Positions 1 to 8,423 of a DNA stretch of 64,000 nucleotides are shown piece after piece (positions within the stretch are counted from its first letter, which is position 1; each line of letters begins with the position of its first letter). Under the pieces are notes generated by a model. The model was not told the origin of the DNA. It ran no database searches and saw nothing but the letters and a program-made list of their open reading frames with translations. The stretch covers positions 62,001-126,000 of the forward strand of contig NZ_JBBCAS010000003.1 of assembly GCF_037203765.1 (NCBI RefSeq), written 5' to 3'. The DNA is from Sediminicola sp037203765 (lineage in GTDB: Bacteria > Bacteroidota > Bacteroidia > Flavobacteriales > Flavobacteriaceae). A program made the translations under genes and the position numbers.

Positions 1-301
1 TGTCCAACGCAACCTCATTTTTTTTCAGTTGTTTACGATAGTGGTGAATGCTATTGTTTACCACTATTCGCTTCAACCAGGATCCGAAAGTTACCTCTGC
101 TTTAAAGGTGTGCAATTTGGTAAAGGCACTTAAAAATGATTCCTGCATGATATCCTCTGCCTCTGCACTATCTTTAACAATCCTAAGGGAGGTATTGTAC
201 ATGCTTCTATAATAGCGGTTGTACACTTCCAATTGCGCGCCTTGGTTACCTTCTTTACATAACAGCAACAGATCGTTAATATGTGCTTCTTTGTGGCTCA
301 A
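1..301 (-). CDS. ECF-family RNA polymerase sigma factor (3' end outside window)
   Basis: Reading the minus strand from a TTG at 301 gives about 100 residues with no stop before the window edge. The protein begins MSHKEAHINDLLLLCKEGN and contains SLRIVKDSAEAEDIMQESFL, the region 2 signature of sigma-70/ECF factors (the AEDIMQESF core-binding helix), followed by TFGSWLKRIVVNNSIHHYRK at the end of region 2. Region 4 would lie beyond the window. An in-frame TAA lies 12 codons upstream of the chosen TTG and no ATG intervenes, so TTG is the likeliest start. ECF factors in Bacteroidota usually control envelope or stress genes, but the target cannot be read here. I am sure of the family and not of the start. 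Confidence 0.85.
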   Translation of the reverse strand, partial: MSHKEAHINDLLLLCKEGNQGAQLEVYNRYYRSMYNTSLRIVKDSAEAEDIMQESFLSAFTKLHTFKAEVTFGSWLKRIVVNNSIHHYRKQLKKNEVALD

Positions 302-517
302 AAAGTGAATCGTTTGTTTAATAGATGACTCAATTTAACGATTGTTACAGTTTTTTAGAAAAATTATCAGGTTGTTGGCATAACAATTGATTTTAGTTAG
401 ATGGAAATGGTTCTAACATTGCTCTTATGATAAGGTTTTCAGGGTTTTACGGACCAATGAAATATAATTTTAAATAAGATTTCTGTTTATAAATGACAGA
501 ATGACCGAAATAACGCT

Positions 518-2968
518 ATGAGTAAATCAAAATTTTTAAATATTGACAGTATGTCACTGCAGGGAATAGATGAAGATTCTGAATTAATTCCTTTAATGAC
601 GCCTGAAGATGAGGAGGAAATCAATAACGAAGCTTTGCCGGAAACGTTGCCTATTTTGCCTTTGCGAAATACGGTATTGTTTCCAGGCGTGGTAATTCCC
701 ATCACTGCAGGGAGGGATAAATCCATTAATCTGATAAAGGATGCCAACAACGGTTCCAAAGTCATCGGAGTGGTTTCCCAAAAGGATGAGGAGACAGAAA
801 ATCCAGGGATAAAAGATATCAATACCGTAGGTACGGTGGCCCGTATTTTAAGGGTGTTGCAAATGCCAGATGGTAATACCACGGTTATCATCCAAGGAAA
901 AAAACGTTTCGAAATAGCCGAGATCCTTACAGAGAAGCCCTATATGACAGCAACTGTCAGGGAGACCAAGGAGGAAAGGCCATTGGGTGACAGCCAGGAA
1001 TTTTTGGCGATCATAGATTCTATCAAAGAATTGGCGCTTAAGATCATCAAGGATAATCCGAATATACCAAGTGAGGCCTCGTTTGCCATCAAGAACATCC
1101 AGAGCAATTCGTTTTTGATCAATTTTGTTTCTTCCAATCTCAATCTAGGGGTCAAGGAAAAGCAGGAGCTTTTAGAAATTCCAAATCTCCAGGATAGGGC
1201 ATTGGCTACCCTGAAGTACATGAATGTGGAACTTCAAAAATTGGAGCTGAAGAACGATATTCAGAGCAAAGTTCGAAGTGATCTGGACCAGCAGCAAAGG
1301 GAATACTTCCTGCACCAACAAATGAAGACCATCCAAGAGGAATTGGGCGGAATTTCATATGAAGAGGAAATAGATGAGATGGCCCAAAAGGCCAAGGAAA
1401 AGAAATGGGGCAAAAAAGTATCGGAGCATTTTCACAAGGAACTTGCCAAGATGCAGCGCATGAACCCCCAGGTTGCTGAATATTCCATCCAAAGAAATTA
1501 CTTGGAACTGTTTTTGGAACTGCCATGGAATGAATTTTCCAAGGATAAATTTGATCTAAAAAGAGCTCAAAAAATATTGGACAGGGATCATTATGGTCTG
1601 GAGGATGTAAAAAGAAGGATTATAGAGTACCTGGCGGTGCTTAAGTTGAGAAACGATATGAAGTCTCCTATTTTATGTCTTTATGGACCTCCGGGGGTCG
1701 GTAAAACCTCTTTGGGCAAGTCCATTGCCAAAGCCATTGGGCGGGAGTATGTACGTATGTCCCTGGGTGGACTTCGGGACGAGGCGGAGATTAGGGGTCA
1801 TAGAAAAACCTATATTGGTGCCATGCCCGGACGAATCATCCAAAGTCTTAAAAAAGCAGGGAAATCCAATCCTGTGTTCATCTTGGATGAGATAGATAAA
1901 CTATCCAATAGCCACCAAGGAGATCCATCCTCTGCCATGTTGGAGGTTTTGGATCCAGAGCAGAACAACGATTTCCACGATAACTTTTTGGAAATGGGCT
2001 ATGACCTTTCCAAGGTAATGTTTATCGCAACGGCCAATAACTTGTCGAGCATTCAGCCAGCCCTTTTGGATCGTATGGAAATTATCAATGTGACGGGATA
2101 TACCATTGAGGAGAAAGTAGAGATCGCCAAAAGGCATTTGTTGCCGAAACAATTGGAAGAGCATGGACTTACCGATAAGGATTTGAAAATAGCCAAACCA
2201 CAGTTGGAAAAAATAGTGGAAGGGTATACTCGCGAATCCGGAGTGCGTTCATTGGAAAAGCAAGTGGCAAAAATGGTTAGGCATGCGGCCAAATCCATAG
2301 CCATGGAGGACGAGTACAATCTTAAGGTCACCAATGAGGATATCGAAACCGTATTGGGGCCTGCCAGAATGGAAAGGGACAAATATGAAAGCAATGATGT
2401 TGCAGGGGTAGTCACCGGATTGGCATGGACCAGTGTTGGAGGGGATATCCTATTTATCGAATCTATTTTGTCCAAGGGAAAAGGGGCTATGAATATTACC
2501 GGTAATTTAGGAAAGGTGATGAAAGAATCCGCCACCATTGCCATGGAGTATATCAAGTCCAACGCTGATACTTTTGGTATAGACTCTGAAGTATTCGATA
2601 AGTATAATGTTCATATCCACGTTCCAGAAGGTGCAACACCCAAAGATGGTCCAAGTGCCGGTATTACCATGTTGACCTCTCTGGTTTCATTGTTTACCCA
2701 GAAAAAGGTAAGAAAGAGCGTGGCCATGACGGGGGAGATTACCTTAAGGGGCAAAGTGTTGCCCGTAGGTGGTATCAAGGAGAAGATTTTAGCTGCGAAA
2801 AGGGCTAGAATTAAGGATATCATTCTATGTGAGGACAATAGAAAGGATATATTGGAAATAAAGGCCGAGTATCTAAAAGGACTTCAGTTCCACTATGTCA
2901 CGGATATGAGTGAAGTGATCAACTTGGCCATTACAGATGAAAAGGTAAAGAATGCCAAAAGTCTTTAA
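518..2968 (+). CDS. lon: Endopeptidase La (Lon protease)
   Basis: ATP-dependent serine protease that degrades misfolded and regulatory cytosolic proteins as a hexamer. The 816-residue protein has the full LonA layout: an N-terminal substrate-binding domain starting near residue 40 (LPILPLRNTVLFPGVVIPI), a helical linker, an AAA+ module with Walker A GPPGVGKTS (Lys about 396) and Walker B FILDEIDK, and a C-terminal protease domain with the catalytic Ser in DGPSAG (about residue 713) and Lys in GGIKEK (about residue 754). Length is normal for LonA. The ATG at 518 is the only sensible start. A strong terminator follows at 3000-3040, so lon looks monocistronic. No clear heat-shock operator or TANNTTTG promoter was seen upstream. 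Confidence 0.97.
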   Translation: MSKSKFLNIDSMSLQGIDEDSELIPLMTPEDEEEINNEALPETLPILPLRNTVLFPGVVIPITAGRDKSINLIKDANNGSKVIGVVSQKDEETENPGIKDINTVGTVARILRVLQMPDGNTTVIIQGKKRFEIAEILTEKPYMTATVRETKEERPLGDSQEFLAIIDSIKELALKIIKDNPNIPSEASFAIKNIQSNSFLINFVSSNLNLGVKEKQELLEIPNLQDRALATLKYMNVELQKLELKNDIQSKVRSDLDQQQREYFLHQQMKTIQEELGGISYEEEIDEMAQKAKEKKWGKKVSEHFHKELAKMQRMNPQVAEYSIQRNYLELFLELPWNEFSKDKFDLKRAQKILDRDHYGLEDVKRRIIEYLAVLKLRNDMKSPILCLYGPPGVGKTSLGKSIAKAIGREYVRMSLGGLRDEAEIRGHRKTYIGAMPGRIIQSLKKAGKSNPVFILDEIDKLSNSHQGDPSSAMLEVLDPEQNNDFHDNFLEMGYDLSKVMFIATANNLSSIQPALLDRMEIINVTGYTIEEKVEIAKRHLLPKQLEEHGLTDKDLKIAKPQLEKIVEGYTRESGVRSLEKQVAKMVRHAAKSIAMEDEYNLKVTNEDIETVLGPARMERDKYESNDVAGVVTGLAWTSVGGDILFIESILSKGKGAMNITGNLGKVMKESATIAMEYIKSNADTFGIDSEVFDKYNVHIHVPEGATPKDGPSAGITMLTSLVSLFTQKKVRKSVAMTGEITLRGKVLPVGGIKEKILAAKRARIKDIILCEDNRKDILEIKAEYLKGLQFHYVTDMSEVINLAITDEKVKNAKSL

Positions 2969-2999
2969 GAAAAAGCTGTATTAAAATTGGAAATTATAG

Positions 3000-3040
3000 G
3001 GACAATGGTTCTGGGTTACCGGAGCCATTGTCCTTTTTTT
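3000..3040 (+). terminator. Rho-independent terminator of lon
   Basis: A 15-bp stem pairs 3000-3014 with 3019-3033 around a 4-base loop, with a few G-U pairs. Seven T residues follow. It lies 31 bp after the lon stop. Confidence 0.9.
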
Positions 3041-3087
3041 CTACATATTAGGCAAAGAAATTATTGAATTCTGAGTATTTTTGGCCA

Positions 3088-3780
3088 ATGCAAAAAATAA
3101 CCATAGCCATAGATGGCTTTTCATCAACCGGAAAGAGCACCCTAGCCAAACAGCTTGCCAAAGCGTTGGGGTATATATATGTGGATACCGGGGCCATGTA
3201 TAGGGCCATTACCTTATTTGCCATGCGCAATAAATTTGTTGGGGTGGAGCAGGAAAATATCAATGCACTGATTAAATTGTTGCCCAAGGCGAAACTAAAG
3301 TTCGTTTTTAACGAGGAACTTGGTTTTGCAGAAATGTACCTGAATGGGGAAAATGTGGAAAAGGAAATCAGGAGCATTGAGGTATCCAACCAGGTAAGTA
3401 GGGTAGCTACCATTGAGGAGGTGCGCCACAAGCTGGTGGATATGCAAAAGGAAATGGGCAAAGAGAAGGGAATAGTGATGGATGGCCGTGATATTGGTAC
3501 TGTTGTATTTCCGGATGCTGAATTAAAGATTTTTATGACAGCATCCCCTGAAACCAGAGCCTATAGAAGGTATAAGGAATTACTGGATAAAGGTGACAAG
3601 GTTACCTATGAAGAGGTGTTGAAAAATATACAAAACAGGGATTATGTGGATTCCCATAGGGAGTTTTCTCCTCTGAAAAGGGCGGAGGATGCCATAGAGT
3701 TCGATAACAGCGATATGGGGATGGAAGAGCAATTTGAACGTATTTATAACCACTCCTTGCGAGTTATAGAGAAGCAATAA
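3088..3780 (+). CDS. cmk: Cytidylate kinase
   Basis: Phosphorylates CMP and dCMP to the diphosphates in pyrimidine nucleotide recycling. The 230-residue protein opens with MQKITIAIDGFSSTGKSTLA, whose P-loop is the characteristic GxxxxGKST of this kinase. It then shows VDTGAMYRAIT (CMP-binding region) and VMDGRDIGTVVFPDAELKIF (the DGRDIGT signature). The ATG at 3088 is preferred to an in-frame TTG at 3064 because it places the P-loop beta strand right at the N-terminus, as in the family. A shared terminator directly after the stop separates it from the convergent LysM gene. Confidence 0.96.
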   Translation: MQKITIAIDGFSSTGKSTLAKQLAKALGYIYVDTGAMYRAITLFAMRNKFVGVEQENINALIKLLPKAKLKFVFNEELGFAEMYLNGENVEKEIRSIEVSNQVSRVATIEEVRHKLVDMQKEMGKEKGIVMDGRDIGTVVFPDAELKIFMTASPETRAYRRYKELLDKGDKVTYEEVLKNIQNRDYVDSHREFSPLKRAEDAIEFDNSDMGMEEQFERIYNHSLRVIEKQ

Positions 3781-3807
3781 AAAAGGGCCCGTTCAACGGC
3801 CCTTTTT
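3780..3807. terminator. Bidirectional terminator between cmk and the LysM gene
   Basis: A symmetrical hairpin has arms AAAAAGGGCC (3780-3789) and GGCCCTTTTT (3798-3807) with an 8-base loop. The A/T flanks give a U-tract on both strands, serving cmk (+) and the LysM gene (-). Confidence 0.88.
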
Positions 3808-3826
3808 CAATATGATCTATAACCAT

Positions 3827-4204
3827 TTATTTCGGAATGACCAATACCTGATCTGGATGGATCATGTCCGGATTTTTAAGGATATTGGTATTTGCTTCAA
3901 AAATCTTTTTATATTTCATGGCGTCGCCATAGTAGTGTTTGGCAATTTTACTGAGCGATTCACCACTTTTAACAACATGTCTATGGTAAACGGAATCATC
4001 TGCCACGGTAATATTGGCTTTGATGTCCGTTGGGTTTTGCCCTCCCAATTCTTTGATCTTGTCCCAGAGAAGGTCCTTTTCAAAGGGTGTATTTGCCATT
4101 CCTTTTACTTTCAGGATACCGTTTTCTTCGGAAACCTCACCGTCTTTAATGCCCAGTTTCTCCCCTAGGGTCAGTACCCCTTGATATTTATCTTTTACAC
4201 TCAT
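3827..4204 (-). CDS. LysM-domain protein, YgaU/Kbp-like
   Basis: A 125-residue protein without a signal peptide. The first 70 residues resemble a short BON-type fold (GILKVKGMANTPFEKDLLW, then NPTDIKANITVADD). Residues about 75-125 form a LysM domain: HVVKSGESLSKIAKHYYGD, then NPDMIHPDQVLVIPK. This BON plus LysM order is that of E. coli YgaU/Kbp, a cytosolic potassium-binding protein, so a peptidoglycan-binding role should not be assumed. It lies convergent to cmk and divergent from rpsA. The molecular role here is inferred from architecture only. Confidence 0.85.
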   Translation of the reverse strand: MSVKDKYQGVLTLGEKLGIKDGEVSEENGILKVKGMANTPFEKDLLWDKIKELGGQNPTDIKANITVADDSVYHRHVVKSGESLSKIAKHYYGDAMKYKKIFEANTNILKNPDMIHPDQVLVIPK

Positions 4205-4315
4205 GTTCTAAATTTTTAATTGTTAAAAATGTACTAGTTAAGGTACGGATTTTCAGGGATTTTGGAAAAATTCACCTCAATTTTTTCTTTGTGGGGCAAC
4301 CTTCTTAAAATAAGG

Positions 4316-4346
4316 TTTGTAAAACCATTTTTTAGTTGTATTTTTG
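4316..4346 (+). promoter_or_regulatory. Promoter of rpsA (Bacteroidetes type)
   Basis: TTTG at 4316-4319 and TATTTTTG at 4339-4346 are separated by exactly 19 bp, matching TTTG-N19-TANNTTTG. Transcription should begin near 4352, leaving a leader of about 115 nt before the rpsA ATG. Confidence 0.8.
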
Positions 4347-4351
4347 CACAC

Positions 4352-4466
4352 CTTTTTTACAGAGAGTCAAGAGGAAAGGGATTTGAGAGAAAATTTATAA
4401 ATAACACCTTCTGCAGTAATTGTTTAGCTCTTGGATGGCTGCGGAATACAAATTAATGATCAGCAA
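4352..4466 (+). promoter_or_regulatory. Long structured 5' leader of rpsA
   Basis: The predicted leader holds an 8-bp stem pairing TTCTGCAG (4409-4416) with CTGCGGAA (4439-4446), with one G-U pair and a 22-nt loop, ending 20 nt before the start codon. S1 is known to repress its own translation in E. coli, so a leader element is plausible here. That this hairpin is such an element is inference. Confidence 0.45.
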
Positions 4467-6305
4467 ATGGCTGAAGACAAAACAACGGCGCAAGTAGATG
4501 AAACTACGCAAGACGCCAAAGAAACAAAAGTAGAAACCCAAGTACAGGATCCAAAAGAATTTTTGGAGAACTTCAACTGGGAAAAGTACGAACAAGGTAT
4601 TGAGCGTGTTGACGATTCCAAATTACAGGAATTCGAAACATTGGTAGCTAAAAACTTTGTGGATACTGCAGATGAGGAAGTAGTTGAAGGAACTGTAGTT
4701 TACCTTACAGATCGTGAAGCTATCATCGACATCAACGCAAAATCTGAAGGAGTTATCTCCCTAAATGAATTTCGTTACAACCCTGATTTGAAGGTTGGTG
4801 ACAAAGTTGAGGTGTTGATAGATATCCGTGAGGATAAAAGTGGACAATTGGTATTATCTCACAGAAAAGCCAGAACTATCATGGCTTGGGATAGAGTTAA
4901 TGCTGCCCACGACAAAGAAGAAATCGTTAATGGTTTTGTAAAATGTAGAACTAAAGGTGGTATGATCGTTGATGTTTTTGGCATCGAAGCGTTCTTGCCA
5001 GGTTCTCAAATAGATGTGAAGCCTATCCGTGACTACGATCAGTACGTAGGAAAGACTATGGAGTTCAAAGTTGTGAAAATCAACCATGAGTTCAAAAACG
5101 TAGTTGTATCCCACAAAGCGTTGATCGAAGCGGATATCGAAGAGCAGAAAAAAGAGATTATCGGTCAATTGGAAAAAGGACAGGTATTGGAAGGTGTTGT
5201 TAAAAACATTACTTCTTACGGTGTCTTTATTGACCTTGGAGGTGTTGATGGTCTTATCCATATCACAGATCTTTCTTGGAGCAGAATCAACCACCCGAAC
5301 GAGGTTGTTGAACTAGACCAGAAACTGAACGTGGTTATCTTGGATTTCGATGACAACAAATCTAGAATCCAACTAGGATTGAAGCAATTGGAGAAACATC
5401 CATGGGATGCCTTGAGCGATGAGATCAAAGTTGGTGATAAGGTAAAAGGTAAAGTAGTTGTTATTGCTGATTACGGTGCATTTATTGAAGTAGCTGAAGG
5501 AGTTGAAGGACTTATCCACGTTTCTGAAATGTCATGGTCTACACACTTGAGATCTGCACAGGATTTCGTTAATGTTGGAGACGAAGTAGAAGCAGTAGTA
5601 TTGACTTTGGATAGAGAGGACAGAAAAATGTCCCTTGGTATCAAGCAATTGACTCCAGATCCATGGACCGATATCACAACTAAATATCCAGTAGGTTCCA
5701 AGCACAAAGGAATCGTTCGTAACTTCACAAACTTCGGTGTATTCGTTGAAATGGAAGAAGGTATCGACGGTTTGATCTACATTTCAGATCTTTCTTGGAC
5801 TAAGAAAATCAAGCATCCATCAGAATTTGTTACCGTTGGTGACACTTTGGAAGTGGAAGTATTGGAATTGGATGTTGATGGACGTAAATTGAGCTTGGGT
5901 CACAAACAGACTACTGTTAACCCATGGGATAAATACGAAACCGAATTTGCATTGGATACCGTACATAAAGGTGCTATCGCAGAGATCGTTGACAAAGGAG
6001 CTACCGTTAACTTTAACGAGGACATCGTTGCATTTGTACCGACACGTCACTTGGAGAAAGAAGATGGTAAGAAACTTGCCAAAGGTGAAGAGGCAGAATT
6101 CAAGATCATTGAGTTCAACAAAGAATTCAAAAGAGTTGTCGCTAGCCATACAGCAATCTTCAGGGAAGAAGAGCAACGTAATGTAAAGGCTGCAGTTAAG
6201 AAAGCTGCTGCAAGTGCAGACGAAGCTAAACCAACCTTAGGTGATGCCAACGAAGCGTTACAAGCGTTGAAAGATAAAATGGAAGCTGCTGCCAAGAAAA
6301 AGTAA
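4467..6305 (+). CDS. rpsA: 30S ribosomal protein S1
   Basis: Binds mRNA on the 30S subunit and helps initiation, notably on messages with weak Shine-Dalgarno sites as is usual in Bacteroidota. The 612-residue protein is a string of S1/OB-fold repeats. Clear repeats start with VVEGTVVYLTDREAIIDIN, LEGVVKNITSYGVFIDLGGV, VKGKVVVIADYGAFIEVAEG, HKGIVRNFTNFGVFVEMEEG and HKGAIAEIVDKGATVNFNED, each with the usual DGLIHITDLSW-like segment or a divergent version. The N-terminus is acidic and the C-terminal tail is Ala/Lys-rich. The ATG at 4467 (MAEDKTTAQVDET) is preferred over the upstream in-frame ATG at 4431, which would add 12 atypical residues lying inside the leader hairpin. It has its own promoter and terminator. 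Confidence 0.96.
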   Translation: MAEDKTTAQVDETTQDAKETKVETQVQDPKEFLENFNWEKYEQGIERVDDSKLQEFETLVAKNFVDTADEEVVEGTVVYLTDREAIIDINAKSEGVISLNEFRYNPDLKVGDKVEVLIDIREDKSGQLVLSHRKARTIMAWDRVNAAHDKEEIVNGFVKCRTKGGMIVDVFGIEAFLPGSQIDVKPIRDYDQYVGKTMEFKVVKINHEFKNVVVSHKALIEADIEEQKKEIIGQLEKGQVLEGVVKNITSYGVFIDLGGVDGLIHITDLSWSRINHPNEVVELDQKLNVVILDFDDNKSRIQLGLKQLEKHPWDALSDEIKVGDKVKGKVVVIADYGAFIEVAEGVEGLIHVSEMSWSTHLRSAQDFVNVGDEVEAVVLTLDREDRKMSLGIKQLTPDPWTDITTKYPVGSKHKGIVRNFTNFGVFVEMEEGIDGLIYISDLSWTKKIKHPSEFVTVGDTLEVEVLELDVDGRKLSLGHKQTTVNPWDKYETEFALDTVHKGAIAEIVDKGATVNFNEDIVAFVPTRHLEKEDGKKLAKGEEAEFKIIEFNKEFKRVVASHTAIFREEEQRNVKAAVKKAAASADEAKPTLGDANEALQALKDKMEAAAKKK

Positions 6306-6326
6306 GCATCTGTTTATTCATAATTG

Positions 6327-6360
6327 AAAAGCCCGGACAAATTGTCCGGGCTTTTTTTTT
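6327..6360 (+). terminator. Rho-independent terminator of rpsA
   Basis: A perfect stem AAAAGCCCGGACAA / TTGTCCGGGCTTTT with a tiny loop, followed by a run of Ts reaching 6360, begins 22 bp after the rpsA stop. Confidence 0.93.
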
Positions 6361-6461
6361 TGTATCCGTTTTTAAAGGATTCGGATACCTCATAATTTAC
6401 GTCTAGGATATTGAAGAGAAATCCCTATTTTTGTTCTTCAATAGAATCGGTCTCCCAACGT

Positions 6462-7001
6462 ATGAGTCAAAAAGTACTACTTTCCTCAAAAGAAATACAT
6501 ATCATCCTTCACCGATTGGCTTGCCAGCTGCTAGAGCATCATTTGGATTTTAGCAATACGGTACTTATCGGAATACAGCCCAGAGGAACTTTTTTGGCCG
6601 AACGCCTGGCCAAAATTTTGAAAGAGGAGTACGGGATAAAAAAAATAGAACTCGGTTTTTTGGATATCACCTTTTACAGGGATGATTTTAGAAGGGGCAA
6701 TAAACCCTTGGAAGCCAATGAGACCAAGATGGATTTTCTTGTTGATGATAAAAAGGTAGTGCTCATAGACGATGTATTGTACACTGGTCGCAGTATCAGG
6801 GCCGCTTTAACCGCCATTCAGTCTTTTGGTAGACCCTTGGAGATAGAATTGTTGACCTTGATTGATAGGAGGTTCAGTCGTCACTTGCCCATTCAGCCTA
6901 ATTATAGAGGGCGGCAGGTAGATGCCATAAATGAGGAAAAAGTGAAGGTCATGTGGAAAGAGAATGATGGAGAAGACATCATATATTTGATCAATAAATA
7001 A
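6462..7001 (+). CDS. pyrR: PyrR: pyrimidine operon regulator / uracil phosphoribosyltransferase
   Basis: PyrR proteins make UMP from uracil and PRPP, and in many bacteria bind pyr mRNA to control attenuation. The 179-residue protein has the PRPP-binding motif VVLIDDVLYTGRSIRAAL (residues about 94-111) and the PyrR-typical IGIQPRGTFLAERLA and ELLTLIDRRFSRHLPIQPNY. The ATG at 6462 (MSQKVLLSSKEIH) fits family starts better than the ATG at 6411. A TATTTTTG box at 6426-6433 could be the -7 element, without a good -33. It sits 70 bp before pyrB. I saw no PyrR-type anti-antiterminator hairpin in that gap, so an RNA-binding role is not demonstrated. Confidence 0.93.
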   Translation: MSQKVLLSSKEIHIILHRLACQLLEHHLDFSNTVLIGIQPRGTFLAERLAKILKEEYGIKKIELGFLDITFYRDDFRRGNKPLEANETKMDFLVDDKKVVLIDDVLYTGRSIRAALTAIQSFGRPLEIELLTLIDRRFSRHLPIQPNYRGRQVDAINEEKVKVMWKENDGEDIIYLINK

Positions 7002-7071
7002 AAGATATATTGCGCTATAAACCCTTGCAAAGGTGATTATGATGCAGTAGCACAAATAGAAAATTAGGAGT

Positions 7072-7998
7072 ATGAGCGAATTAAGTGTAAAGCACTTGCT
7101 AGGGATTAAGTATCTAAATGAAAAGGATATTCAGCTCATTTTTGAAACCGCCGATCACTTTAAGGAAGTAATTAACCGTTCCATTAAAAAGGTGCCGTCT
7201 CTCCGAGATATCACCATTGCCAATATTTTTTTTGAGAACAGTACCAGAACGCGACTTTCTTTTGAATTGGCAGAAAAACGATTGTCTGCCGATGTCGTAA
7301 ATTTTTCTGCGGCACAATCCTCGGTTAAAAAGGGTGAAACCCTGATAGATACCGTTAACAATATCCTTTCCATGAAAGTGGATATGGTGGTCATGAGACA
7401 TCCCAATCCCGGAGCGGGAATTTTCCTTTCCAAACATGTAAAGGCCTCCATAGTAAATGCGGGAGACGGCGCGCACGAACACCCAACCCAAGCTTTGTTG
7501 GATTCCTATTCCATTAGGGAAAAATTGGGCAGTGTGGCTGGAAAGAACGTGGTCATTGTTGGGGATATTCTTCATTCAAGAGTGGCGCTGTCCAATATAT
7601 TTGCACTTAAATTGCAAGGGGCAAATGTGAAGGTCTGTGGACCCAAGACCTTGATACCTAAATACATAGAATCTTTGGGGGTCACGGTGGAAACCGACCT
7701 CAGAAAGGCGCTGAATTGGTGCGATGTTGCTAATATGCTGCGCATACAGAACGAACGCATGGATATTAGTTATTTTCCGACCACAAGGGAATATACCCAA
7801 CAATTTGGGGTGAACAAGAACCTCTTGGACAGCCTGGACAAAGAAATTGTAATCATGCACCCGGGTCCTATTAACAGAGGCGTGGAGATAACCAGCGATG
7901 TTGCCGATTCTAACCAGTCCATCATTTTGAACCAGGTAGAAAATGGCGTGGCAATCCGCATGGCGGTAATATATTTATTGGCTTCAAAAATTAAATAA
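7072..7998 (+). CDS. pyrB: Aspartate carbamoyltransferase, catalytic chain
   Basis: Condenses carbamoyl phosphate with aspartate to N-carbamoylaspartate, the committed step of pyrimidine synthesis, in the cytosol. The 308-residue protein carries the carbamoyl phosphate loop FENSTRTRLSFELAEKRL (residues about 54-71), the catalytic HPTQALLDSYSI, and the aspartate-binding MHPGPINRGVEI near the C-terminus. Length is standard. No pyrI regulatory chain lies next to it, so it probably works as the unregulated trimer type. It is co-directional with pyrR and followed 6 bp later by a small conserved gene. Confidence 0.97.
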   Translation: MSELSVKHLLGIKYLNEKDIQLIFETADHFKEVINRSIKKVPSLRDITIANIFFENSTRTRLSFELAEKRLSADVVNFSAAQSSVKKGETLIDTVNNILSMKVDMVVMRHPNPGAGIFLSKHVKASIVNAGDGAHEHPTQALLDSYSIREKLGSVAGKNVVIVGDILHSRVALSNIFALKLQGANVKVCGPKTLIPKYIESLGVTVETDLRKALNWCDVANMLRIQNERMDISYFPTTREYTQQFGVNKNLLDSLDKEIVIMHPGPINRGVEITSDVADSNQSIILNQVENGVAIRMAVIYLLASKIK

Positions 7999-8004
7999 TA
8001 TCCT

Positions 8005-8343
8005 ATGATTTTCAACAGAGAAGACGCAACTACCATTGTATTACAGGAAAATACCTCTTTAAAAGTATTTTTGGAAAATTTAAAATCAGGATATCCAAAA
8101 ATCAAGAACGATCATATTATCGTGAACCTATTTTCATTTTCAAAATTAACGGCCAATGATGTTCTGGAGTTTCATGAGCTATCCGTTGCCCATAGGAAAT
8201 TAAAGAAATCTTTTGTGTTGGTTACCGATAAAGTAACCTACGAAGAAGTGCCGGATCATATCATTGTGGTGCCCACCATTCAGGAAGCAAGGGATGTTAT
8301 TGAAATGGAGGAAATAGAGCGCGATTTGGATTTGGAGGAATAG
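8005..8343 (+). CDS. Conserved hypothetical protein of the rnz neighbourhood (STAS-like)
   Basis: A 112-residue soluble protein with no signal peptide or membrane segment. The pattern of beta strands and helices (KNDHIIVNLFSFSKLTANDV, then KKSFVLVTDKVTYEEVPDHI, then IIVVPTIQEARDVIEMEEIE) looks like a small STAS/SpoIIAA-like alpha/beta fold. Related short proteins sit beside rnz in other flavobacteria and are sometimes mislabelled as ribonuclease Z, but it has no metallo-beta-lactamase motif. It starts 6 bp after pyrB and precedes rnz by 80 bp. Function is unknown. Confidence 0.8.
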   Translation: MIFNREDATTIVLQENTSLKVFLENLKSGYPKIKNDHIIVNLFSFSKLTANDVLEFHELSVAHRKLKKSFVLVTDKVTYEEVPDHIIVVPTIQEARDVIEMEEIERDLDLEE

Positions 8344-8423
8344 ATGATATACTGCCATAGGTCCGTAGACTGAAATTGGAGGGGAGTTTCCTTTGTGATA
8401 TTGGCGGAAACCAAAATAAGTAC

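Noticed and set aside
3812..4168. 118-codon plus-strand frame
   Set aside because: It is entirely antisense to the LysM gene, which has clear domain signatures, and begins in the shared terminator.
4262..4456. 64-codon plus-strand frame before rpsA
   Set aside because: It spans the rpsA promoter and leader, so it cannot be fully transcribed from that promoter and has no family features.
7002..7071. PyrR-responsive attenuator between pyrR and pyrB
   Set aside because: I looked for mutually exclusive hairpins ending in a T-run and found none; regulation by PyrR is therefore not claimed at this site.
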